A DNA stretch of 44,438 nucleotides from Lachnospiraceae bacterium (GTDB taxonomy: Bacteria > Bacillota > Clostridia > Lachnospirales > Lachnospiraceae), in the NCBI GenBank assembly GCA_017962105.1, contig JAGCVY010000011.1, forward strand, positions 1-44,438, read 5' to 3'. Numbering within the stretch: the first letter of the stretch is position 1; every line of letters starts with the position of its first letter. Both the position numbers and the translations under genes were made by a program. This document shows, in pieces, positions 32,832 through 41,311 of the stretch. Under the pieces are notes generated by a model. The model was not told the origin of the DNA. It saw nothing but the letters and a program-made list of their open reading frames with translations, and searched no databases.

Positions 32832-34208
32832 CTACAGGTCGACCAGATGCTTCTTCACCAGTTTGTCCTTCTTCAGGAAGCGAAGATCACGGTCGAAACG
32901 AACCTGAATGATGTTCGGGTCGCTGTTGTCGATAACCTCACCGACGCCGCGCTTCTTGTGTACCAGAACATCCTGTTCTTTCAATTGATCCAGCTTGCGG
33001 CGGAGAACCATCTCCTCCGGAGTGAAGGTAATCTCCTCCTCGTCGCCGGCCGGTGCGCTTGCAGCCGGTTTCTTCGGCTGTGCGTACTCGGGAGCGATCT
33101 GGCGGATCAGTTCCTTCTCCTGCTCATCGGCATGGTCAGAGAGATTGCGGACAAGTTTGGCATCCGAAGCGCTCCATGTCTCTGCTCTGCCTGCTGCCGA
33201 CGACTGCTCGCGTGCGTCCTCGGAAACCGCTTCCGTCACCGCCGCGGACACCGCCTTGCGGGTCGAGTCATCGTCAAATACGCCGTCCATATTGATGGTG
33301 AAATTCGAGAAATCATCGATCTCGCCGATCTGATCGGCATCGAGTTCCAGCTCATCCGTCATATTGCGTTTGCGCTGATCCTTGAAATCCCTTGCAACCT
33401 CTTTCTTGCGGGCCTTTCTGCGCTCGCGCTCGTAGTCCTCGTCAGACTCGCCCTCAAGATGAGGAAGGGTGTAATCGCGGTCGGGAGCGTGACGCATCTC
33501 CTCGTCAATCTTCTTCTCCGCGTAATGGTTAACGATCATGTAAATGAGAACGAAGGTGATAAATGCCGCACCGAGGATAAAGAGAAGTTTCCAAATGGTC
33601 CAGGGCTCCTTCTTCGCGGTCTCGGCCATGTCCTTGGTCTGTTCCTGAGGAGTCGGCGTAGCACTCTTCAGCTCATTCTGCTTCTCCTCGGAGGTGGGAA
33701 CCGCTGTGGTGGGTGTGGCTTCCGGTGTCTCCGTGGGCGTGGGCGTGAACGTGATCTGGGTGTTCTCGCGGGTTACACGGCCGCTGTACACATAACCGGT
33801 GATAACCTCCTCGCCGACGGTGCACTGGATGTGATACCAGGTATCCTTGTCGGAGTCACGGCGTTCGCCGTAGACCTTCACCTTGTCGCCTTTGTTCAGG
33901 ATAACCTGCTTGCCGGCGCTGGTCTTCACGATATCATTCTTCGTCTTGCCGTTCTCATCCTTCGTACCGGGCAATGCACGAACGCTGCTGCCGTCCTTGG
34001 TGACGGTGCCCTCGTAATACCCGTTCAGATACTGCTGCTTGTTGATAATGTCGTCATCGGTGTTGATATCCGTTGTTGTCCCGCCGGGCTCATCGCCTTC
34101 CGCGCGGGCGGCTTTCAACATATGCGGCATCATGGCAAACAAAAGCGCCGCTGCAAGAACCATAACGCAGAGCAGACTCTTTCGTGCCAACCCATCGTTT
34201 CGATGCAT
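32832..34208 (-). CDS. Membrane protein with extracellular SH3b and cytoplasmic Tudor/SH3-like domain
   Basis: A 458-residue protein of unrecognised overall family. Signal peptide (about 1-36), extracellular SH3b-like domain (about 62-147: YYEGTVTKDGSSVRALPG..., GDKVKVYGERR...WYHIQC), Thr/Pro linker (153-190), one transmembrane helix (about 205-228: LLFILGAAFITFVLIYMIV), then a charged cytoplasmic region. The last ~45 residues (VLVHKKRGVGEVIDN...IQVRFDRDLRFL) resemble the small Tudor-like fold at the C-terminus of UvrD/PcrA helicases and in CarD-type proteins (by pattern only). SH3b domains usually bind peptidoglycan, so the protein may link the wall to an intracellular partner (inference). 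It lies 34 bases after argS and is probably co-transcribed. Confidence 0.75.
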   Translation of the reverse strand: MHRNDGLARKSLLCVMVLAAALLFAMMPHMLKAARAEGDEPGGTTTDINTDDDIINKQQYLNGYYEGTVTKDGSSVRALPGTKDENGKTKNDIVKTSAGKQVILNKGDKVKVYGERRDSDKDTWYHIQCTVGEEVITGYVYSGRVTRENTQITFTPTPTETPEATPTTAVPTSEEKQNELKSATPTPQEQTKDMAETAKKEPWTIWKLLFILGAAFITFVLIYMIVNHYAEKKIDEEMRHAPDRDYTLPHLEGESDEDYERERRKARKKEVARDFKDQRKRNMTDELELDADQIGEIDDFSNFTINMDGVFDDDSTRKAVSAAVTEAVSEDAREQSSAAGRAETWSASDAKLVRNLSDHADEQEKELIRQIAPEYAQPKKPAASAPAGDEEEITFTPEEMVLRRKLDQLKEQDVLVHKKRGVGEVIDNSDPNIIQVRFDRDLRFLKKDKLVKKHLVDL

Positions 34209-34242
34209 ATACTTCCCTCACTTTCTACACTCACCCCGGATG

Positions 34243-36012
34243 TCACATCCGATCGGGTGCTTCAAATGCAAGCATTCCGATCCCGTCCTTGAAGATGGCA
34301 AGTGCCGTCCGCAGGATGGAAATCCATTCTTTCTGTTTCGCAGTGTCGGTCTCACCGACAATCTTATTCGCATGGTAGAACCCGTTCACGCCGTCTGCCA
34401 GCTCGTACAGATACTGGCATACCTTGTGAGGCGCAAGTTCCGCTGCGGCTTTTTCCACCATATCCGCAAAGCGGCCGATGGTAAGAAGAAGCGCTGTCTC
34501 CTCGGTTCCCCGCTCGTAGGTACCAGCCCGCTCCGGCATCTCGGGAAGCTCTCCGAGCTTCGCCAGGATGGATTTGATACGCACCATCGTGTACAGGATG
34601 TACGGACCGGTGTTGCCCTCGAACGAAGTGAACCGCTCGATATCAAAGATGTAATCCTTCGACGCCTGATTGGAAAGGTCGCCGTACTTGAGAGCGGCAA
34701 GCCCGACCTTGTGGGCAATATCCCGCTTCTCTTCCTCCGGAAAATCGCGATCCGCCATCTTCCGCATGACCTCTTCCGCCACGTTCTCGATCAGAACCTC
34801 GAGGCGCATCACACCGCCCTCGCGGGTTTTGAACGGCTTGCCGTCCTGACCGTTCATCGTACCGTTCCCGATGAAGGTAAGGATCGTCTCCGGCTTCACC
34901 AGCTTTGTCTTGCGGGCGCAGCGGAAAATCTGATCAAAGTACAGATCCTGCCGCTTGTCAACAACATAGATGATCTGATCCGGCGAGTAGAGCTTCATGC
35001 GCTCCACGATCGTCGCAAGGTCGGTTGTGTTGTAAAGCGTCGCACCGTCGGACTTCAGGATCATGCAGGGAGGCACTTCCTTGGTGTCCGTCTCTTCCTT
35101 GACATCCACGACAAGCGCGCCTTCGCTGATGTGGGCGTAACCGCCCTCCTTCATATCCCGGATCATGTCGGGGATATACTTCTGTGCGTCGCTCTCCTTG
35201 CCCCAGATATCAAACTGTGTGCCGAGATTTTCGTAATTTTTCTTCAGGTCCTCCATCGAAACACGCATGATGTGTTCCCAGAGAGCCATATAGCCTCTGC
35301 GTCCCTGCTGCAGCTCAAGGATAGCCTTGCGGGATTCCTCCCGGTAGTCGTCGTGTTCCTTCGACCACTTGCTCGCATAAGGGTAGATTTCTTCCAACTC
35401 GGAGACGGTAAACGGAGGTTCCTTCGGATACTCTCCCGTATAGTCGGGATCGAAGTATACCAGATCCGGTTTTCTTACCTTCAGTTCGGTGATGATCAGT
35501 CCGATCGGGGTCCCCCAGTCGCCGAGATGCGCATCGCCGATCACCTTGTGTCCGACGTACCGCAGGATGCGCTTCACCGATTCACCGATGACTGCCGGAC
35601 GCATATGTCCGACGTGCAGCGGCTTGGCGACATTCGCTCCGCCGTAGTCGATGACCACCGTGCGGGGGGTCTCCGCCGGCTCCACACCGAAGTGCTCCTC
35701 GCGGCTCATCCGCAATGCATAATCCGCAAGGAATTCCGTCTTTACATTGATGTTGATGAATCCCGGTGCAACAGCCTCGCAGGTTGCGATCATATCCTGA
35801 GCTCCTACTGCCGCAACGATCTCACCGGCAATTGCGATCGGTGCTTTGTGATACTGCTTGGCCGCAGCCATCGCACCGTTGCACTGGTACTGGCACAGGT
35901 CCGGGCGGTTCGATACCGTCACCGTTCCGTAGCGCCTTTCATATCCGCAGGAAACCACGGCGTCGCCGATGATTTCCTCCAACAGTGTTATAATTTTCTT
36001 CACTTTTTCCAC
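34243..36012 (-). CDS. argS: Arginyl-tRNA synthetase
   Basis: A 589-residue class I synthetase charging tRNA-Arg. Seen: N-terminal Add-1 domain, the HIGH-type motif in KPLHVGHMR, the GDAHLGDWGTPIGLI segment, KTREGGVMRLEVLI in the region of the second catalytic motif, and the anticodon-binding domain containing YGDLSNQ and ending in GIGMLAFEAPDRM. The start at 36012 is a GTG with AGGTGA almost touching it. A second GTG at 36003 is better spaced and gives the same protein minus three residues. A good promoter is at 36056-36084, divergent from the aspartate kinase. No T-box is visible in the short leader. Confidence 0.96.
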   Translation of the reverse strand: MEKVKKIITLLEEIIGDAVVSCGYERRYGTVTVSNRPDLCQYQCNGAMAAAKQYHKAPIAIAGEIVAAVGAQDMIATCEAVAPGFININVKTEFLADYALRMSREEHFGVEPAETPRTVVIDYGGANVAKPLHVGHMRPAVIGESVKRILRYVGHKVIGDAHLGDWGTPIGLIITELKVRKPDLVYFDPDYTGEYPKEPPFTVSELEEIYPYASKWSKEHDDYREESRKAILELQQGRRGYMALWEHIMRVSMEDLKKNYENLGTQFDIWGKESDAQKYIPDMIRDMKEGGYAHISEGALVVDVKEETDTKEVPPCMILKSDGATLYNTTDLATIVERMKLYSPDQIIYVVDKRQDLYFDQIFRCARKTKLVKPETILTFIGNGTMNGQDGKPFKTREGGVMRLEVLIENVAEEVMRKMADRDFPEEEKRDIAHKVGLAALKYGDLSNQASKDYIFDIERFTSFEGNTGPYILYTMVRIKSILAKLGELPEMPERAGTYERGTEETALLLTIGRFADMVEKAAAELAPHKVCQYLYELADGVNGFYHANKIVGETDTAKQKEWISILRTALAIFKDGIGMLAFEAPDRM

Positions 36013-36055
36013 TCACCTGATTCCGGAGCCACACGCCCCTTTGACATACACTACT

Positions 36056-36084
36056 ATTGTAGCACAGCACTTCTTCTATGTAAA
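36056..36084 (-). promoter_or_regulatory. Promoter of argS
   Basis: Minus-strand -35 TTTACA (36079-36084) and -10 TACAAT (36056-36061), spacing 17 bp, about 45 bp upstream of the argS start. Confidence 0.65.
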
Positions 36085-36090
36085 CCCCCC

Positions 36091-36162
36091 TTTTCATTTG
36101 CCGCTTTGTGTGCTATACTGTCGTAGGCGCAACAAATACGCTTGTTTTTGTTGTGCATTTTT
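36091..36162 (+). promoter_or_regulatory. Promoter and leader hairpin of the aspartate kinase gene
   Basis: -35 TTTTCA (36091-36096, weak), 17 bp, -10 TATACT (36114-36119). A hairpin GCGCAACAAA (36127-36136) with TTTGTTGTGC (36147-36156, one G-U pair) starts at the predicted 5' end and is followed by ATTTTT. It is terminator-like and might act as an attenuator or stabilise the mRNA end. Too short for a lysine riboswitch. Confidence 0.45.
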
Positions 36163-36208
36163 CGAGCCGAAACGCTCCCAAGAAACTAATCACTCAGTGA
36201 GGTCATCT

Positions 36209-37531
36209 ATGATCAAGGTTGTTAAGTTCGGCGGCAGTTCTCTTGCCAGCGCCGAGCAATTCCGCAAAGTTAAAGACATTATTCTCTCCGACCCGGATCG
36301 TCGCTTTGTCGTTCCGTCAGCGCCCGGAAAGCGCGACAGCTCCGACACGAAGGTGACGGACATGCTCTATCAATGCTATGCCATTGCCGAGCAGGGCGGG
36401 GATTTTACCGACGCGCTTGCCAAGATCCGCGAGCGTTATCAGGAAATCATCGACGGTCTTTCGCTGACGGTTTCCCTCGAATCCGAGTTTGCCGTGATCC
36501 GCGAGAACTTTGCCGCTAAGGCAGGCCGCGACTATGCAGCCTCCCGCGGGGAATACCTCAACGGTATCCTTCTCGCAAACTATCTCGGCTTCGAATTCCT
36601 CGATTCCGCCCGCTATATCCGCTTCCTGCCGGACGGCACCTACGATGCCGCCGCCACACAGGAGCTGTTGTCGAAGGGCCTCTCGGGCCTTTCCAACGCC
36701 GTGATCCCCGGATTTTACGGCGCCTATGCGGACGGCCGCGTAAAGACGTTCTCCCGCGGCGGTTCCGACATCACCGGTTCCATCGTGGCACGCGCCGTGC
36801 ACGCCAACCTCTACGAGAACTGGACCGATGTCTCCGGTTTCCTTGTAGCGGATCCCCGCATCGTCAAGAACCCGAAGGTCATCGAGACCATCACCTACCG
36901 GGAGCTCCGCGAGCTCTCGTACATGGGCGCAGGCGTGCTTCACGAGGATGCAATCTTCCCTGTCCGTACCGCAGGCATCCCGATCAACATCAAAAACACC
37001 AACGCGCCGGAGGATGAAGGCACGTTCATCGTGGAAAACACCTCCCGCAAGCCGGCGTTTGTGATCACCGGTATCGCCGGCAAGAAGGGCTTCACGGCGA
37101 TCAACATTGAAAAAGACATGATGAACACCGAGATCGGTTTCGGCCGCAAAGCCCTGCAGGCCTTCGAGGACAACGGCATCAGCTTCGAGCATATGCCCTC
37201 CGGTATTGACACGCTCTCCGTCTTCGTTCATCAGCATGAGTTCGAGGAGAAGGAGCAGGCGATTCTCGCAGAGATCCACAAACTCTGCAATCCCGATTTC
37301 ATCGACATCTCCACGGACCTTGCGCTCATCGCTGTCGTGGGCCGCGGCATGAAGTCCAACCACGGTACCGCAGCCAAGATTTTCCGCGGACTCGATAACG
37401 CCGGTGTCAACATCCGAATGATCGACCAGGGCTCCAGCGAGCTCAACATCATCATCGGCGTTGCAAGCAAAGACTTCGAGACTGCCGTCAACGCGATCTA
37501 TCAGGCGTTTGTTCCGAAGGATGCGGAGTAA
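36209..37531 (+). CDS. lysC: Aspartate kinase
   Basis: A 440-residue aspartokinase making beta-aspartyl phosphate, the entry to lysine, methionine and threonine synthesis. Seen: N-terminal KFGGSSLA, the FSRGGSDITGS substrate region, DPRIV, the VLHEDAIFPV stretch, and two C-terminal ACT domains (about 300-440) with VGRGMKSNHGTAAKIF and INIRMIDQGSSELNI-type segments (the gene reads VNIRMIDQGSSE). The ACT pair predicts feedback inhibition by an end product. The ATG at 36209 has GAGGT 6 bases upstream; the frame is open further but without support. The isozyme (lysC or another aspartokinase) cannot be fixed. It stands alone between argS and the cyclophilin. Confidence 0.94.
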   Translation: MIKVVKFGGSSLASAEQFRKVKDIILSDPDRRFVVPSAPGKRDSSDTKVTDMLYQCYAIAEQGGDFTDALAKIRERYQEIIDGLSLTVSLESEFAVIRENFAAKAGRDYAASRGEYLNGILLANYLGFEFLDSARYIRFLPDGTYDAAATQELLSKGLSGLSNAVIPGFYGAYADGRVKTFSRGGSDITGSIVARAVHANLYENWTDVSGFLVADPRIVKNPKVIETITYRELRELSYMGAGVLHEDAIFPVRTAGIPINIKNTNAPEDEGTFIVENTSRKPAFVITGIAGKKGFTAINIEKDMMNTEIGFGRKALQAFEDNGISFEHMPSGIDTLSVFVHQHEFEEKEQAILAEIHKLCNPDFIDISTDLALIAVVGRGMKSNHGTAAKIFRGLDNAGVNIRMIDQGSSELNIIIGVASKDFETAVNAIYQAFVPKDAE

Positions 37532-37613
37532 TCCGCAAAAACCTCGCACAATGCGGATCTAAACACAAATACTGCAGCCGGCCGAGGCCGCTGCCGGATA
37601 AAGGAGAACACAC

Positions 37614-38132
37614 ATGCAGAACCCGATCGTAACATTTACCATGAAGGACGGCTCCGTCATGAAGGCTGAGCTCTATCCGGAGATTGCTCCGAATTCCGTC
37701 AACAATTTCATCTCGCTGGTGAAGAAGGGCTTCTACAACGGCCTGACCTTCCATCGCGTCATTCCCGGCTTCATGATCCAGGGTGGCTGTCCGGACGGAA
37801 CCGGCATGGGCGGCCCGGGATACAGCATCCGCGGCGAGTTTTCCCACAACGGATTTGCCAATGATTTGAAGCACACTCCCGGAGTTCTCTCCATGGCCCG
37901 CGCCATGAACCCGAACTCCGCCGGATCCCAGTTCTTCATCATGCACAAGACGTCCCCGCACCTTGACGGTGAGTATGCGGCGTTTGGCAAGGTGATCGAA
38001 GGCCTTCCGGTTGTGGATGCCATCGCAGGCGTTCGCACGGACTTCCGCGACAAGCCCCTCTCTCCCGTAGTGATGGAGACGGTCACTGTCGAAACCTTCG
38101 GCGTCGATTATCCCGAGCCGGTGAAGTGCTGA
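37614..38132 (+). CDS. Cyclophilin-type peptidyl-prolyl cis-trans isomerase
   Basis: A 172-residue single-domain cyclophilin that speeds proline isomerisation in folding proteins. Core landmarks: LTFHRVIPGFMIQGGCPDGTGMGGPGY (catalytic Arg in FHRV; quoted for recognition), LSMARAMNPNSAGSQFFI and FGKVIEGLPVVD. No signal peptide or anchor, so cytoplasmic. AAAGGAG precedes the ATG. It lies 82 bases after the aspartate kinase and 43 bases before tmcAL on the same strand, so it may share transcripts with either. Confidence 0.96.
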   Translation: MQNPIVTFTMKDGSVMKAELYPEIAPNSVNNFISLVKKGFYNGLTFHRVIPGFMIQGGCPDGTGMGGPGYSIRGEFSHNGFANDLKHTPGVLSMARAMNPNSAGSQFFIMHKTSPHLDGEYAAFGKVIEGLPVVDAIAGVRTDFRDKPLSPVVMETVTVETFGVDYPEPVKC

Positions 38133-38175
38133 TACTTTTTACCACGTATCGCTGCCGATGCAGCAGCTGACACTT

Positions 38176-39393
38176 ATGAAGATTGCAGGAATCATAGCGG
38201 AATACAATCCGTTCCACAACGGACATCGGTATCACATTGAACAGACACGGCGTCGCACTGGTTGCGATGCCGTTGTTGTAGTGATGAGCGGAGATTTTGT
38301 ACAGCGGGGCGTTCCGGCGGTCACCGACCGTTTCTTACGCGCCGAAGCCGCCCTTCGCTGCGGTGCCGATGTCGTACTGGAACTGCCGGTGTACGGTGCC
38401 ACCGCAAGCGCAGAGGATTTTGCCTCCGCGGGGATCCGCGCACTCACCGCGCTCTCCTGTGTGGACATTGTCTCCTACGGTGCGGAGGATGCGACAGGCG
38501 TTGACGGGTGCAATACATTTCGGGAGACCGCGCAGTTTCTCCTCGACGACCCGGAGGATTTCCACTCCGCGCTTCTCTCCCATGTCCGTGAAGGCAACTC
38601 CTATGCCAAGGCACGTTCCCTCGCACTCTCGGAATTCCGCCCCGAAGCCGCGGAACTTCTCTCCAAGCCCAACAACATTCTTGCGGTGGAGTATGAGAAG
38701 GCGATCCTGGCAAGCGGCAGCAAGCTGTCGACCTGTGCCATCCCACGCTCCGACCGGGGCTACCATGACACAGCCGTTGACGAGCTCTGTTCCGCCACAG
38801 CGATCCGGGAATCTCTTTCCGCGGAAGGACGGATCCCGGCCGTGGCCGTCCCGGAGGAAGCCTCTGCGCTCTACGCTTCTCTCAACGCGGAAAATGCCGT
38901 TTCTGCGGACGATTTCAGCGACATGCTCTTCGCGGAGCTCTCTGCGCACACAACGGCGTCCCTGTCCGCCCTCTACGACATTCCCGAGGACCTTGCCAAC
39001 AGGATCCTTGAAGCGGCGAAACGTCCCTTTACCTGGACGTCCCTTGCCGAATCCGTCAAATGCAAAGCCTACACCAGAACCCGGATTGACCGGGCACTGT
39101 GCCACACCCTGCTCCGGTTGACCCGGAAGGATTCCGACATTTTCCGAAAAGAGCTCCCTTATCTCCGGGTGCTCGGGTTCCGCAGGGATGCAGAGGATCT
39201 GATCGCGGAGATGGAAAAATCCTCCAAGGTTCCGCTGCTTGTACGGTTCCTTCGCGACTCCGCAATGCTTTCGGGCGACGCCGAACGATTCATTTCAACG
39301 GATCTTCGGGCGAGCGCCCTCTACTCCCAGGTTTTGTATCGCAAGGCCGGGATTCTCCGGGAGGATGCTCGCAGGCGCCTGCTGACCGTATAA
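38176..39393 (+). CDS. tmcAL: tRNA(Met) cytidine acetate ligase (YlbM family)
   Basis: A 405-residue nucleotidyltransferase-fold protein. It has the YlbM/TmcAL opening GIIAEYNPFHNGH (HxGH-type nucleotide site), then VMSGDFVQRG and the SNKPN-like segment LSKPNNILAVEYEKAI. TmcAL makes N4-acetylcytidine at the wobble position of elongator tRNA-Met from acetate and ATP (established for the family). The ATG at 38176 fits the family N-terminus; an ATG at 38158 adds six residues. Neither has a convincing ribosome site. The neighbourhood (coaD, rsmD and a coiled-coil protein on the opposite strand, separated by a two-way terminator) is a common arrangement in Clostridia. Confidence 0.92.
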   Translation: MKIAGIIAEYNPFHNGHRYHIEQTRRRTGCDAVVVVMSGDFVQRGVPAVTDRFLRAEAALRCGADVVLELPVYGATASAEDFASAGIRALTALSCVDIVSYGAEDATGVDGCNTFRETAQFLLDDPEDFHSALLSHVREGNSYAKARSLALSEFRPEAAELLSKPNNILAVEYEKAILASGSKLSTCAIPRSDRGYHDTAVDELCSATAIRESLSAEGRIPAVAVPEEASALYASLNAENAVSADDFSDMLFAELSAHTTASLSALYDIPEDLANRILEAAKRPFTWTSLAESVKCKAYTRTRIDRALCHTLLRLTRKDSDIFRKELPYLRVLGFRRDAEDLIAEMEKSSKVPLLVRFLRDSAMLSGDAERFISTDLRASALYSQVLYRKAGILREDARRRLLTV

Positions 39394-39413
39394 GAATTCC
39401 GATAGAACACAAC

Positions 39414-39460
39414 AAAAAAGGCTGCCGTATGCGTTTTCCACATTCGGCAGCCATTTCTTT
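39414..39460. terminator. Bidirectional terminator between tmcAL and the coiled-coil gene
   Basis: Stem GGCTGCCG (39420-39427) with CGGCAGCC (39445-39452). T-rich on the plus side (ATTTCTTTT) and TTTTTT on the minus side, serving the two convergent genes. Confidence 0.85.
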
Positions 39461-39469
39461 TGGTTTTAC

Positions 39470-40108
39470 TTACTCCTCGATTCCCTCAAGGAAGGTATCC
39501 TCATTGTAATCGTCATCCTCGGTAACGGTTGCGATCGGATCGTCGTATGCGTATGCATCCGGCGGATTTATCTGCGAGTTCAGCTCTCTGCGGTTCGCAG
39601 CAACGATGGTGTAGCTCTCGTTGAGGGAGTTCACAAGGCCCTCCGCAAGCTTCTTCGTGTTGTTGAAGGCATCCGCAAGGATACGCTCCATATCGCTCAT
39701 AATGTCGTTCGCGTAGTTGAGTGCACCGGAACGGATCGCCGCGGAATCATTCTCCGCACTGCTGCGGATCTCCGCAGCCTCGTCGGAAGCCTGGGAGATC
39801 ATCTCCTGCGACTTCACATACGCCTGCTGCACGATCGCGTTCTCGCTCACGAGCTGCTCCGCCTTGATCTTGGCATCCTTGATGATGCCCTCGGCGCGCT
39901 CCTCGGCCTGCGCGATGATGCTGTCGCGGTTCGCGATGATTTTCTGGTAGCGCTTGATCTCGTCCGGCGTACGCTCCTTCAGCTCCGCCAGCAATTCATA
40001 CAGCTCATCCTTCGGTACGGACACCTTCGTTCCGCCCCAGCCGGACGTCTTGCATGACTCGATAAAATCATAGATCTCCTCGATGGTTTTCTCAATCGTT
40101 GCTCCCAT
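39470..40108 (-). CDS. DivIVA/ATPase-subunit-like coiled-coil protein
   Basis: A 212-residue highly charged protein. A short N-terminal region (TIEKTIEEIYDFIESCK) with a Gly-rich turn (GWGGTK) is followed by a long Ala/Glu/Lys-rich coiled coil (about residues 40-175), similar in character to DivIVA-like and V-ATPase stalk-type proteins, and an acidic C-terminus (EDDDYNEDTFLEGIEE). Such proteins organise poles or division sites or act as scaffolds, but the role here is not established. The ATG at 40108 has AAAGGAG 7 bases upstream, inside the end of coaD whose stop is at 40111, so translation is tightly coupled to coaD. Confidence 0.82.
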   Translation of the reverse strand: MGATIEKTIEEIYDFIESCKTSGWGGTKVSVPKDELYELLAELKERTPDEIKRYQKIIANRDSIIAQAEERAEGIIKDAKIKAEQLVSENAIVQQAYVKSQEMISQASDEAAEIRSSAENDSAAIRSGALNYANDIMSDMERILADAFNNTKKLAEGLVNSLNESYTIVAANRRELNSQINPPDAYAYDDPIATVTEDDDYNEDTFLEGIEE

Positions 40109-40110
40109 TC

Positions 40111-40602
40111 TCAATTCTCCTTTGGCTTATACAATTTCTGATACACATCCTCTACGACTTCACTGGGCACAAACTGTCTGATATCGCCGCCGTAGCTCGC
40201 GATCTCCTTTACAATGCTCGAGCTTAAGTACGAATACTCCACGCTCGTCGTCAAAAAGATCGTATCGACCTCCGGGTTCAGTTTATGGTTCAACTGCGCG
40301 ATCTGCAGTTCGTACTCAAAATCGGTTACCGCCCGAAGTCCTCTCACCAGTACATTCGCATTCTGTTCCCTGGCGAAATCCACGGTCAATCCGGAAAATG
40401 ACATCACTTCCACGTTGGGGATATCTCTTGTCACCTTGCGGATCAGTTCCAGCCGTTCCTCCACGGAAAATGCCGGCTTCTTCGCGTTGTTGTTCAACAC
40501 CGCAATGATCAGTTTCTTGGTAATGCGGGAAGCTCTCTTGATAATATCCAGATGCCCGAGTGTGATCGGGTCAAAGCTTCCTGCGTAGATTCCTACCTTC
40601 AT
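40111..40602 (-). CDS. coaD: Phosphopantetheine adenylyltransferase
   Basis: A 163-residue enzyme for the penultimate step of CoA synthesis (4'-phosphopantetheine + ATP to dephospho-CoA). The hexameric PPAT landmarks are complete: [14 protein letters not shown] (the TxGH nucleotide site), [13 protein letters not shown], and the C-terminal [13 protein letters not shown] with the ISSTxxR-like position. GGGAGA lies upstream of the ATG. It follows rsmD by 33 bases, the classic rsmD-coaD pair, and precedes the coiled-coil gene with a 2-base gap. Two CGGAAAATG words (40392, 40464) fall in this short gene, 72 bp apart. Confidence 0.97.
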   Translation of the reverse strand: MKVGIYAGSFDPITLGHLDIIKRASRITKKLIIAVLNNNAKKPAFSVEERLELIRKVTRDIPNVEVMSFSGLTVDFAREQNANVLVRGLRAVTDFEYELQIAQLNHKLNPEVDTIFLTTSVEYSYLSSSIVKEIASYGGDIRQFVPSEVVEDVYQKLYKPKEN

Positions 40603-40635
40603 CTCTCGGGCTCTCCCTCTGACAACGTTCTCATA

Positions 40636-41202
40636 CTACTCTTCTGCAGCCTGCAGGAACACGTGCCGGTTCGTCTTGTAATCCTTGACGCGTGTGACAC
40701 AGTATCCGCACGCCTCCAGCTCCTCGATCGCGGTCCCGCCTTCCAACGCGGTCTCCACGACCACCAAAGCGTCCTCGGCCAGCAGACCGTTCTCCCGCAT
40801 CGCCGTCAGCGCAGCGAGTTCCAGTCCCTTGCCGTAAGGCGGATCCAGAAAGACGATGTCAAACCGCTTTCTGTCGGAGCGCATGCGCCGAAGGGCTGTC
40901 ATCGCATCCGTCGCATATACAACGGACCGGTCCGTCATCTTCGTGTGGGCAAGATTCTCCTTGATACAGGAGACTGCCTCCCGCGAACTGTCCGCAAAGC
41001 AGGCAGAACGCGCGCCTCTCGAGAGCGCCTCGATACCGATCCCGCCGCTGCCGGCAAAAAGATCCAGAAAGTCTCTTCCGGCCAGCTTCGGCTGCAAAAT
41101 ATTGAACAGCGTTTCCTTGATCCGATCCGTTGTCGGGCGGGTATTCATCCCGGTGGGAGTCTTCAAAAGAAGCCGCCTGGCCGTGCCGGCGATTACGCGC
41201 AT
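40636..41202 (-). CDS. rsmD: 16S rRNA (guanine966-N2)-methyltransferase
   Basis: A 188-residue SAM-dependent methyltransferase that modifies G966 of 16S rRNA during small-subunit assembly. It starts MRVIAGTARR with the family's VIxGxxRG-like opening, binds SAM through DLFAGSGGIGIEALSRGA and has the catalytic motif DPPY. The ATG at 41202 has GGAGG just upstream; the longer frame to 41301 would run through the promoter. First gene of an rsmD-coaD-coiled-coil operon driven from 41272-41301. Confidence 0.96.
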   Translation of the reverse strand: MRVIAGTARRLLLKTPTGMNTRPTTDRIKETLFNILQPKLAGRDFLDLFAGSGGIGIEALSRGARSACFADSSREAVSCIKENLAHTKMTDRSVVYATDAMTALRRMRSDRKRFDIVFLDPPYGKGLELAALTAMRENGLLAEDALVVVETALEGGTAIEELEACGYCVTRVKDYKTNRHVFLQAAEE

Positions 41203-41271
41203 ATCCGTCCTCCGAACATCGAGTTTTGATGGGCATTTTCCGACCGAAACGCCGTAAAATAACCATTTATT

Positions 41272-41301
41272 ATTATAGCCTAACGAGCCCGTGCTTGTCA
41301 A
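41272..41301 (-). promoter_or_regulatory. Consensus promoter of the rsmD-coaD operon
   Basis: Minus-strand perfect -35 TTGACA (41296-41301) and perfect -10 TATAAT (41272-41277), spacing 18 bp. A CGGAAAATG word (41234-41242) lies in the 5' untranslated region. Confidence 0.8.
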
Positions 41302-41311
41302 CGCAAAATCT

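Noticed and set aside
36091-36208. Lysine riboswitch upstream of the aspartate kinase gene
   Set aside because: The leader is only about 80 nt. A lysine riboswitch needs roughly 170 nt and a five-helix junction, which is not seen.
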